From Kiritimatiellia bacterium (lineage in GTDB: Bacteria > Verrucomicrobiota > Kiritimatiellia > CAIVKH01), in the NCBI GenBank assembly GCA_027493775.1, contig JAOSKE010000004.1, forward strand, positions 177,000 through 240,999: a DNA stretch of 64,000 bases, in the 5' to 3' direction. Position numbers and translations under genes: made by a program. Shown here piece by piece: positions 42,502 to 49,905 of this stretch; the stretch's first letter is position 1, and every line of letters begins with the position of its first letter. A model generated the notes under the pieces. That model had not been told where the DNA came from. It did not search any database and worked only from the letters and a program-made list of their open reading frames with translations.

Positions 42502-42911
42502 ATATTGTTCTGTCTTTCCGGAACGACGGCGTGTCCGTTCATCAGCACGAAGACATCAAAGTGGCGAACGGGTCCATTGAAATCGTTGACGGGCTTGGGT
42601 TCGTAATAGGTCAGCTTGAAATACCATTTCTGGTCATATGCGGGGATGAGTGTGATCTCTTTCAATGGCCATTGGCTGCCATCCGTCAGCAGTTGTGCCA
42701 TCAATGTTTGTCCGGCGAACAGTGCGTCACGTATTGGCAGCGGAGGGTTGGCGTCATTGGCATTCCAGTCGGGGGTTGTCGAAAGCGCCGATGATGTGAT
42801 TGTGGCTGTGAACACGTCGTTGCTTGTGTAGCTCTTGTATTCAGCTCTGTATTGGGCATTCACTGCCTGCGCCATACTCAGGAGTGCGACCGCTGTGAGT
42901 ATCGCTTTCAT
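42438..42911 (-). CDS. Cassette gene: secreted hypothetical protein
   Basis: This 157-residue protein starts MKAILTAVALLSMAQAVNAQ, a clear signal peptide with AXA-type cleavage. The mature part (YRAEYKSYTSNDVFTATITSSAL, LMAQLLTDGSQWPLKEITLIPAYDQKWYFKLTYYEP, VRHFDVFVLMNGHAVVPE) looks like one small beta-sandwich domain. No family recognised. Its tail (NQRFEGTAVPRTVQPSPQP) is encoded within attC 2. Confidence 0.62.
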   Translation of the reverse strand: MKAILTAVALLSMAQAVNAQYRAEYKSYTSNDVFTATITSSALSTTPDWNANDANPPLPIRDALFAGQTLMAQLLTDGSQWPLKEITLIPAYDQKWYFKLTYYEPKPVNDFNGPVRHFDVFVLMNGHAVVPERQNNIPNQRFEGTAVPRTVQPSPQP

Positions 42912-43441
42912 TTTCTCTCCCCAACGTCGGGGCTGTGCGGCTGGCGAGCCGTCCGCAGGTCGCCAGTACGCACCAGTCCATTGTTGGGTGCTGATTTCAA
43001 TCCTTTCTGAATCAGAAGTCCTCCTGTTGCCGCGATTGCTGCGGCAAGTATTGCGAACTCCACGGCCCTGATGACTCCTGGGTAGAATGGGTTGTGCAGT
43101 GAAGGGTGAAGTCTAATCCATTGTAGCCATGCGAGGGTCAGGTAAGCCAAGAAGGCTGTCGTCCCCGCGACGATTGCATCAGTTATCGGTTTGCCGCTTC
43201 GTACGCCTCGAAACACGAGTAGGATCGCAGTGCTGATGATGCCGGCAAAAAGTATGAGGCGCTGACTCATGAACGCGTGGCTGTAGGCTGCGTAGATTGG
43301 CCAATGCCCGGTGATCTGATCGATCCGGTATGCGTGTTGATTGTTGTAATGGGTGTTCGTCCAGAATAGAGCGATAATGCCGGTCAGCATCACCAGCGGG
43401 ATGACGGAGAGCGTCAGCAGCTTCGTGAGATACTGCTTCAC
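42908..43441 (-). CDS. Cassette gene: four-helix membrane protein
   Basis: GTG at 43441 follows GAGGGA by 6 bases and gives 177 residues, VKQYLTKLLTLSVIPLVMLTG first. About four membrane helices are visible (LSVIPLVMLTGIIALFW, LILFAGIISTAILLVF, IVAGTTAFLAYLTLAWL, VEFAILAAAIAATGGLLI). An upstream TTG in the same frame falls in the integron core site and is less likely. The tail NNGLVRTGDLRTARQPHSPDVG is encoded in attC 3. No family recognised. Confidence 0.6.
   Translation of the reverse strand: MKQYLTKLLTLSVIPLVMLTGIIALFWTNTHYNNQHAYRIDQITGHWPIYAAYSHAFMSQRLILFAGIISTAILLVFRGVRSGKPITDAIVAGTTAFLAYLTLAWLQWIRLHPSLHNPFYPGVIRAVEFAILAAAIAATGGLLIQKGLKSAPNNGLVRTGDLRTARQPHSPDVGERK
42919..42989 (-). other. 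attC site 3
   Basis: CCCCAAC (42919) and GTTGGGT (42983) frame a 71-bp imperfect palindrome containing GGCTGTGCG/CGCACCAGTCC and GGCGAGCCGTCCGCAGGTCGCC. The GTTGGGT half is a fully canonical GTTRRRY core. Confidence 0.8.
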
Positions 43442-43465
43442 TGCTTTTCCCTCATCATGTTCTGC

Positions 43466-43563
43466 ACCCAACAAATAGCGTTTTATGCGGAGTGCCGCGA
43501 AGACCGACGGTGGGCTTGGCGGAAAACCGCGGTCCGCGGCATTCCGGATAAAACGTGTTGAAC
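43466..43563 (-). other. attC-like hairpin at the 3-prime end of mobile unit copy 1
   Basis: ACCCAAC (43466) and GTTGAAC (43557) fit RYYYAAC and GTTRRRY. Between them TATGCGGAGTGCCGCG and CGCGGCATTCCGGATA pair with two mismatches, flanked by GCGTTT/AAACG. The 98-bp site is conserved in all three copies of the unit, while the six outermost left bases differ, as expected if an integron cut at this core. An alternative is that this is the HUH-type end hairpin of the transposon. Confidence 0.65.
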
Positions 43564-43581
43564 GGAGCCGCGCGGTCGCTG

Positions 43582-44944
43582 TTAGCGATGGGATTTATAG
43601 ACGGGTTTTGTGGACCGGGCAAGCCGACATTTCCCGAGTCGTTGCGTTTCCGGAAGGATACGCGGCGGTTTGCGATGCGGCGACGCGAGGTTCCCAGTGT
43701 GCGGGAGGCGTGGACGAGTGTTCCAGACGGCTGCCTTTGCGGGTTGTGGGCAGAGCGCTGCGTTGCGGCGGTGGGGCTGCGCCGGTGGAGGAGGGATCGT
43801 TGTCGGTTTCGGGTTCATGGGCGGTGCGGAGGACCCCGCGCTCTGCCGATCAGGCCCTCGATGAGCAGGGTCGCCTTTCCGCAGGCGGGACAGTCGGGCG
43901 CGATACGCGGTGGCTTCGGGGGGACGTCGGGCGGCGGCACGTTCAGGGCCTGCCGGATATGCCGGAGGTTCTCAGTGCGGACGTTGCGGGCCATCCAGCC
44001 GTAGAACCGGATCTTCTGGAAGCCGGGCGGGAGGATGTGGAGCAGGAAGCGCCCGATGAAGGCGTCGGCGGACAGGGTCATCGTCTTTTCGGTGTCGCCG
44101 TCGGCGCGATCCCGGTAGCGGAAGGTGACGCGACCATCTTCGAGCTGGAGGATGCGGTAGTCGCTGATGGCGACCTTGTGGGTGTAGCGTCCGAGGTACT
44201 CGAGGACCTGCCGGGGCCCGGCGAAGGGCTTCTTGGCGTAGACGATCCAGTCGGTGGCGGCAAGCCGCGCGCAGACGTCGTTCCAGTCTTCGGTTCCGGC
44301 GGGCAGGACCAGCGTGCCCCGGTCGAGCCGCCTGCGCACGGCGCGCAGGTAGCGGTTGCGGAACCGGTCGGCGAGCGAGGAGGCGCGGAAGAGCCAGTTG
44401 CGGGCCGGCGGCGCCCAGGTGTGCGCATTCTTCCGCCACGCGCCGCCGGGCACGGCGCAGTGGAGGTGGACGTGCTCGACGAGCGTCTGGCTCCAGGTGT
44501 GCAGGACGGCGAGGAATCCGAGTTGGCCTTCGAGCTTCCATTGGGGATCGCGGGCAAACTCCTGGAGGGTGGCGTTGACTTCGCGAAAGAAGAGGTCGAG
44601 CAACGTCTCGCGGTTGTGGCGCAGCAGCGGGTTGGCTCGTGTGGCAGGGTGAAGACGACGTGGAAGTACGGGGCGGGGATCAGCTCGCGCATGCGCCGGG
44701 CCAGCCACTTCTCGCGCGCCGCGCCCTGGCAGGTCGGACAGTGCCGGTCGCGGCAGGAGTTGTAGAGCACGGCCCGGCGCCCGCAAGAGGCGCAGCGCCA
44801 AACGTGCCCGCCGAGCGCCGGGGTGCGGCAGGCGAGCAGATGCCGGACGGCTTTGAGCTGGAAGGCGGGGACGTGATGGCGGCGCAGGTACTCGGACCAG
44901 CCGGCGCGGAACACATCGGCCACCCGCAGGGGCGGCGCGTTCAC
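43582..44944 (-). pseudogene. IS91-like HUH (Y2) transposase, unit copy 1, frameshifted
   Basis: GTG at 44944 directly follows the recombinase stop. The protein has Cys/His zinc-binding residues (WRCASCGRRAVLYNSCRDRHCPTCQG), the HUH motif HVHLHCAVPGG and a tyrosine region YLGRYTHKVAISDYRI. HUH-Y2 transposases nick one strand and replicate by rolling circle. Frames break near 44635 (relative to copy 2) and again near 43820. Length when joined is about 453 residues. The breaks differ from those in copies 2 and 3. Confidence 0.8.
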
Positions 44945-45805
44945 TCAGGCCGCGTTGTACGGGTGGTCCAGCGGACTCTTCACCCGGGCCAGGTGCTCCG
45001 CGGTGACGTGCATGTAGCGGCCGGTGGTGACCAGGGCGGTGTGGCCCATCCAGCGCTTGATCGTGTAGATGTCCGTGCCCTCTTCCATCAGGTGCGTGGC
45101 GAAGCAGTGGCGCAGCACGTGGATGCCGCCGACGCGGCGCACGCCGCTGGTGCGCAGCGCGGCGTAGTAGACGGCCTGGGCGGTGCCGACGCAGATCGGC
45201 TGGTGGCGGTCGCGGCGGTTGAAGAAGAAGTACTCCTGGGGCCGCTCCCAGCGCCACAGTTCCTCCAGGAGCGCAAGCGCCCGCGCCGAGAGGATCGTGT
45301 AGCGGTCCCGGCGCCCCTTGCCCTGCTCGACCCGCAGCATCATGCGCCCGCGGTCGATGTCGGCGATGCGCACGCGCACCGCCTCGCTCACGCGCAGACC
45401 CGACCCATAGGTCATGGCCAGCAGCGTGCGGTGCTTGATGTTCCGCGGCGCGTCGATCAGCCGCTGCACCTCCTGGCGGTTGAGCACCCGGGGCGGGTAC
45501 CGCTGCGCCCCCGCGGCGGAATCGAAAACTCATGCGGGGCGCGATGAAGCACCTGCTCGTAGAGAAACCGGTACGCGCTGAAGTACACGTTCACCGTCGC
45601 CCACGCCAGCTTGCGCACCGTGATGACCTCGTCGAGGAACCGCTGCACCTCCGCGCAACTCAACCGCTCCAACGCTCGACGATAGAACGCCCACAACTGC
45701 TCCAGCGCGTGGATGTAGGCCCTCCACCGTCTTGGCCGCGAACCCGCGCAGCCGCATCTCCAGCAAAACCGATTCCCGCAGTGCCGACATGACCGACTCC
45801 TTCAC
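44945..45805 (-). pseudogene. Tyrosine recombinase, unit copy 1, frameshifted
   Basis: Same protein as the intact 286-residue copy at 47863-48723, with the C-terminal catalytic half LTYGSGLRVSE...HVLRHCFATH...GRYMHV intact. Compared with copy 2 it lacks one C near 45490 and has an extra C near 45720, which split the N-terminal half. Both indels lie in C-runs. Confidence 0.8.
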
Positions 45806-45908
45806 GCGGCCCTCTCGACTTCATGCCGAGCGCCGCTGGAGCCAGTCTAGTCGTTCATCAAAGCAAAAACCGCCTCGCGAGATATCTCCTTCTCCGCGCA
45901 GCGGTTCC

Positions 45909-45977
45909 GTTCAACGTCAGCGGTGAGGGGCGGCGAACCGTCCGCGGGGAGCCGTACCCTCAACCGACTTGTTCGCC
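45909..45977 (-). other. attC site 4
   Basis: GTTCAAC (45909) and GTTCGCC (45971) frame a 69-bp palindrome with CAGCGGTGAGGGGCGGC and CCGTACCCTCAACCG arms. GTTCAAC is shared by overlap with the right end of mobile unit copy 1. The site belongs to the membrane-protein cassette on its right. Confidence 0.78.
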
Positions 45978-46375
45978 GAATTTGTTTTGTTAAGCATCCT
46001 CAGCCCCAATATCGCGCAAATTATTCCGGTAATGCCGCCCGTTGTCAGAAAGCTGACTACTCCTCGATTGAACTCCCATCGTCCATTTTCAATTGCAAAC
46101 AACAGGTGTCACAGCGCATAGAACTCCCATTATCAATCCGTATCCCATTGTTGCCTTTGTTGAGATCATTTTGCCGCGCTTCATGCTTCTTGAGTGTAGC
46201 AAGCAGCCGATGATTCCAAATATGATGAACGGTACAGCTTCAACGATATAGGCACAGCGAGTACTACTGGCGCAAATATGATGAATGGATTACCCAGCAA
46301 CGCCCCATAAATCGTTGCGCCAACTGCTGGTGCAATGAGTGTTCCAAGTGCGATTACTGCGAGGTATTTCTTCAT
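45917..46375 (-). pseudogene. Cassette gene: small membrane protein, two frameshifts
   Basis: Joining three frames gives about 152 residues: MKKYLAVIALGTLIAPAVGA...FAPVVLAVP, then VPFIIFGIIGCLLHSRSMKRGK...GYGLIMGVLCAVTPVV, then ENGRWEFNRGVVSFLTTGGITGIICAILGLRML. About four or five membrane helices result. Breaks are near 46250 and 46100. Each fragment alone would be too short, and hydrophobic periodicity carries across the joins. The tail lies in attC 4. Family unknown. Confidence 0.6.
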
Positions 46376-46385
46376 CTGCTTTTCA

Positions 46386-46483
46386 GGCGAACAAATAGCG
46401 TTTTATGCGGAGTGCCGCGAAGACCGACGGTGGGCTTGGCGGAAAACCGCGGTCCGCGGCATTCCGGATAAAACGTGTTGAAC
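46386..46483 (-). other. attC-like hairpin at the 3-prime end of mobile unit copy 2
   Basis: GGCGAAC (46386) and GTTGAAC (46477) bracket the same 98-bp hairpin as in copy 1. The left core differs from copy 1 (GGCGAAC against ACCCAAC), and the bases from C onward are identical. Confidence 0.65.
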
Positions 46484-46501
46484 GGAGCCGCGCGGTCGCT
46501 G

Positions 46502-47862
46502 TTAGCGATGGGATTTATAGACGGGTTTTGTGGACCGGGCAAGCCGACATTTCCCGAGTCGTTGCGTTTCCGGAAGGATACGCGGCGGTTTGCGATACGG
46601 CGACGCGAGGTTCCCAGTGTGCGGGAGGCGTGGACGAGTGTTCCAGACGGCTGCCTTTGCGGGTTGTGGGCAGAGCGCTGCGTTGCGGCGGTGGGGCTGC
46701 GCCGGTGGAGGAGGGATCGTTGTCGGTTTCGGGTTCATGGGCGGTGCGGAGGGACCCCGCGCTCTGCCGATCAGGCCTTCGATGAGCAGGGTCGCCTTTC
46801 CGCAGGCGGGACAGTCGGGCGCGATACGCGGTGGCTTCGGGGGGACGTCGGGCGGCGGCACGTTCAGGGCCTGGCGGATATGCCGGAGGTTCTCAGTGCG
46901 GACGTTGCGGGCCATCCAGCCGTAGAACCGGATCTTCTGGAAGCCGGGCGGGAGGATGTGGAGCAGGAAGCGCCCGATGAAGGCGTCGGCGGACAGGGTC
47001 ATCGTCTTTTCGGTGTCGCCGTCGGCGCGATCCCGGTAGCGGAAGGTGACGCGACCATCTTCGAGCTGGAGGATGCGGTAGTCGCTGATGGCGACCTTGT
47101 GGGTGTAGCGTCCGAGGTACTCGAGGGCCTGCCGGGGCCCGGCGAAGGGCTTCTTGGCGTAGACGATCCAGTCGGTGGCGGCAAGCCGCGCGCAGACGTC
47201 GTTCCAGTCTTCGGTTCCGGCGGGCAGGACCAGCGTGCCCCGGTCGAGCCGCCTGCGCACGGCGCGCAGGTAGCGGTTGCGGAACCGGTCGGCGAGCGAG
47301 GAGGCGCGGAAGAGCCAGTTGCGGCCGGCGCCCAGGTGTGCGCATTCTTCCGCCACGCGCCGCCGGGCACGGCGCAGTGGAGGTGGACGTGCTCGACGAG
47401 CGTCTGGCTCCAGGTGTGCAGGACGGCGAGGAATCCGAGTTGGCCTTCGAGCTTCCATTGGGGATCGCGGGCAAACTCCTGGAGGGTGGCGTTGACTTCG
47501 CGAAAGAAGAGGTCGAGCAACGTCTCGCGGTTGTGGCGCAGCAGCGGGTTGAGCTCGTGTGGCAGGGTGAAGACGACGTGGAAGTACGGGGCGGGGATCA
47601 GCTCGCGCATGCGCCGGGCCAGCCACTTCTCGCGCGCCGCGCCCTGGCAGGTCGGACAGTGCCGGTCGCGGCAGGAGTTGTAGAGCACGGCCCGGCGCCC
47701 GCAAGAGGCGCAGCGCCAGACGTGCCCGCCGAGCGCCGGGGTGCGGCAGGCGAGCAGATGCCGGACGGCTTTGAGCTGGAAGGCGGGGACGTGATGGCGG
47801 CGCAGGTACTCGGACCAGCCGGCGCGGAACACATCGGCCACCCGCAGGGGCGGCGCGTTCAC
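46502..47862 (-). pseudogene. IS91-like HUH (Y2) transposase, unit copy 2, frameshifted
   Basis: GTG start at 47862 abuts the recombinase stop. The first 165 residues and the last 290 residues are in different frames, with a 4-base deletion near 47330 relative to copies 1 and 3. Motifs are intact on each side: zinc region, HVHLHCAVPGG, YLGRYTHKVAISDY, and a second Cys pair (CPACGK) near the C-terminus. A proline-rich tail (PPPPAQPHRR) ends at 46502. Confidence 0.82.
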
Positions 47863-48723
47863 TCAGGCCGCGTTGTACGGGTGGTCCAGCGGACTCTTCA
47901 CCCGGGCCAGGTGCTCCGCGGTGACGTGCATGTAGCGGCCGGTGGTGACCAGGGCGGTGTGGCCCATCCAGCGCTTGATCGTGTAGATGTCCGTGCCCTC
48001 TTCCATCAGGTGCGTGGCGAAGCAGTGGCGCAGCACGTGGATGCCGCCGACGCGGCGCACGCCGCTGGTGCGCAGCGCGGCGTAGTAGACGGCCTGGGCG
48101 GTGCCGACGCAGATCGGCTGGTGGCGGTCGCGGCGGTTGAAGAAGAAGTACTCCTGGGGCCGCTCCCAGCGCCACAGTTCCTCCAGGAGCGCAAGCGCCC
48201 GCGCCGAGAGGATCGTGTAGCGGTCCCGGCGCCCCTTGCCCTGCTCGACCCGCAGCATCATGCGCCCGCGGTCGATGTCGGCGATGCGCACGCGCACCGC
48301 CTCGCTCACGCGCAGACCCGACCCATAGGTCATGGCCAGCAGCGTGCGGTGCTTGATGTTCCGCGGCGCGTCGATCAGCCGCTGCACCTCCTGGCGGTTG
48401 AGCACCCCGGGGCGGGTACCGCTGCGCCCCCGCGGCGGAATCGAAAACTCATGCGGGGCGCGATGAAGCACCTGCTCGTAGAGAAACCGGTACGCGCTGA
48501 AGTACACGTTCACCGTCGCCCACGCCAGCTTGCGCACCGTGATGACCTCGTCGAGGAACCGCTGCACCTCCGCGCAACTCAACCGCTCCAACGCTCGACG
48601 ATAGAACGCCCACAACTGCTCCAGCGCGTGGATGTAGGCCTCCACCGTCTTGGCCGCGAACCCGCGCAGCCGCATCTCCAGCAAAACCGATTCCCGCAGT
48701 GCCGACATGACCGACTCCTTCAC
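47863..48723 (-). CDS. Tyrosine recombinase (phage-integrase family), unit copy 2, intact
   Basis: This 286-residue protein has an N-terminal SAM-like DNA-binding domain (residues 1-95) and a catalytic domain with the R-H-R-H-Y set: Arg in YGSGLRVSEAV, HVLRH, GH in MGHTAL and the nucleophile Tyr in GRYMHV. No integron-integrase-specific patch is evident between the second and third boxes, so it is not a standard IntI. It abuts the transposase gene on the same strand, like recombinases reported upstream of some IS91-family transposases. Confidence 0.88.
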   Translation of the reverse strand: MKESVMSALRESVLLEMRLRGFAAKTVEAYIHALEQLWAFYRRALERLSCAEVQRFLDEVITVRKLAWATVNVYFSAYRFLYEQVLHRAPHEFSIPPRGRSGTRPGVLNRQEVQRLIDAPRNIKHRTLLAMTYGSGLRVSEAVRVRIADIDRGRMMLRVEQGKGRRDRYTILSARALALLEELWRWERPQEYFFFNRRDRHQPICVGTAQAVYYAALRTSGVRRVGGIHVLRHCFATHLMEEGTDIYTIKRWMGHTALVTTGRYMHVTAEHLARVKSPLDHPYNAA

Positions 48724-48826
48724 GCGGCCCTCTCGACTTCATGCCGAGCGCCGCTGGAGCCAGTCTAGTCGTTCATCAAAGCAAAAAGCGCCTCGCGAGA
48801 TATCTCCTTCTCCGCGAAGCGGTTCC

Positions 48827-48898
48827 GTTCAACGCCCACGCTCTCCCTCACCTTGACCGTCCGCGGGCAAGGTGTAGGTGAGCAGCGTGTTGTTGGGC
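48827..48898 (-). other. attC site 5
   Basis: GTTCAAC (48827) and GTTGGGC (48892, canonical core) bracket CACGCTCTCCCTCACCTTG and CAAGGTGTAGGTGAGCAGCGTG, an almost full-length complement with extrahelical bases. 72 bp. It belongs to the WYL-regulator cassette on its right. Confidence 0.85.
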
Positions 48899-48907
48899 TA
48901 TCCTATC

Positions 48908-49892
48908 TTACTGCTGTGCGCGGAGTCCATCCCGCAGTTTGTCCACGATCCGATCCCGTAGGCTCTTCGGGGCGAGCACCTTCACGTCCGGCATCCAGGA
49001 CAGGACCCAGCGTACCAGTTCCTTGCGTCCCGTCGTCTCCATCCGCATCTCGACGCATCCGTCCGCGCGCGCCAGGAACTCCTGCGATGGGTGCCACTGC
49101 CGCTCGGTGATGTAGACGGCCAGTTTCGGTCTCGAAGAGGAGCCGGACCTTGATCGGCTCCTCGCCGCCCACGATACCGAACGCCTGCCGGGCGTACGTC
49201 TCGGGACTGAACCCGGCAAGCCGCGTGAAGGTTTGCCCCATCGCCTCGATTCGCCTGAAGCGCGACAGGGCGAAGGTCGCCACACGCTTCTTCTCCACGT
49301 TCCAAGCCATCAGATACCAGTTCCCGTGGTAGGCGATGAGGTGGTACGGGTGCAGTTCGTACTCGGATACCCGCCCGTCGAAGGTCTGGTACGTCGCCCG
49401 GATCGCCTCGCGCCGCTCGACGAAGCCCGCCAGTTGCGCCCACACCTCCGGGTCGATGCGTACCCGGTCCTCCGGCAGGACGCCGACGTGCTCACTGAGC
49501 CAGTCCGGCTCGATGGTGACATCGCCCTCCAGCGACTCGGCGATCTTGTCCAGTACCGAGCGCATGTCCAGGTGCAGGGGCGTGCCCTCGTAATGGGCCA
49601 GCAGCTTGCGGGCGAGACCGAAGCTGAACGCTTCCTTGCGGCTGATCCTCACCGGCGGCAGCGTGTAGGTTTCGTCGGTCAGCCGGAACCCGTGCCGGGC
49701 GTCGTCGTACGCCAGCGGGGCGCGTTCCTCATCTCGCAGGAAGTCCAGGTCACGCGCCACGGTACGCCGCGACACCTCGAACTCGTTCATGAAGTCGCTG
49801 CTGTTGGGCAGAGAGCCGGTCTCGGCGCCCTCGCGCACCATCTGGACCATGCGCCGGATGCGATAATATTGCGGTCTGGAACCCGTCTTCAT
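48908..49892 (-). CDS. WYL-domain transcriptional regulator (one frameshift near the C-terminus)
   Basis: About 327 residues after correction. The N-terminal DeoR/HTH_11 winged helix (LPNSSDFMNEFEVSRRTVARDLDFLRD) is followed by a WYL domain (YHLIAYHGNWYLMAWNVEKKRVATFALSRFRRIEAMGQTF) and a WCX end. The frame shifts near 49130 and ends DVKVLAPKSLRDRIVDKLRDGLRAQQ at 48908. Such regulators often control phage-defence loci. The start codon is 13 bases from the end of IS91-family element A, so any upstream partner gene has been cut off. Confidence 0.85.
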
Positions 49893-49905
49893 TTTTCACA
49901 AACTT

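Larger units (their letters stand above)
43472..45914 (-). mobile_element. IS91-like/tyrosine-recombinase cassette unit, copy 1
   Basis: This 2.44-kb unit reads, on the minus strand: TTGAACGGAACCGC end, tyrosine recombinase, IS91-like transposase, inverted copy TTGAACGGAGCCGC (43558-43571), then the 98-bp attC-like hairpin. Both outer ends coincide with integron core cut points, G^TTGAAC on the right and G^TTGGGT on the left. Copies 2 (46392-48832) and 3 (60113-62559) are near-identical and in the same orientation, with different neighbours. No target duplication is seen. Confidence 0.8.
46392..48832 (-). mobile_element. IS91-like/tyrosine-recombinase cassette unit, copy 2
   Basis: Same arrangement as copy 1: 2441 bp with an intact recombinase gene, inverted end motifs TTGAACGGARCCGC at 46478 and 48832, and the attC-like hairpin on the left. 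It is separated from copy 1 by one membrane-protein cassette only (45915-46391). Confidence 0.82.

Noticed and set aside
41561..43441. Toxin-antitoxin cassettes
   Set aside because: Genes are single and unpaired per attC, and none has recognisable RelE, ParE, HigB or antitoxin motifs.
43815..45533. 572-residue minus-strand frame spanning recombinase and transposase
   Set aside because: Its first half is the wrong frame of the recombinase gene; only the second half is transposase. It arises from an indel, not a fusion.
47863..48723. Tyrosine recombinase as the integron integrase
   Set aside because: It lacks an evident IntI-specific extra patch, exists in three copies inside the mobile unit, and is linked to an IS91-like transposase, not to an attI site.
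47338..48768. Long plus-strand open frame of 476 residues in unit copy 2 (and similar in copies 1 and 3)
   Set aside because: Composition (Val, Gly, Asp, Arg repeats) and exact antisense position to the recombinase and transposase genes mark it as a GC-rich shadow frame.
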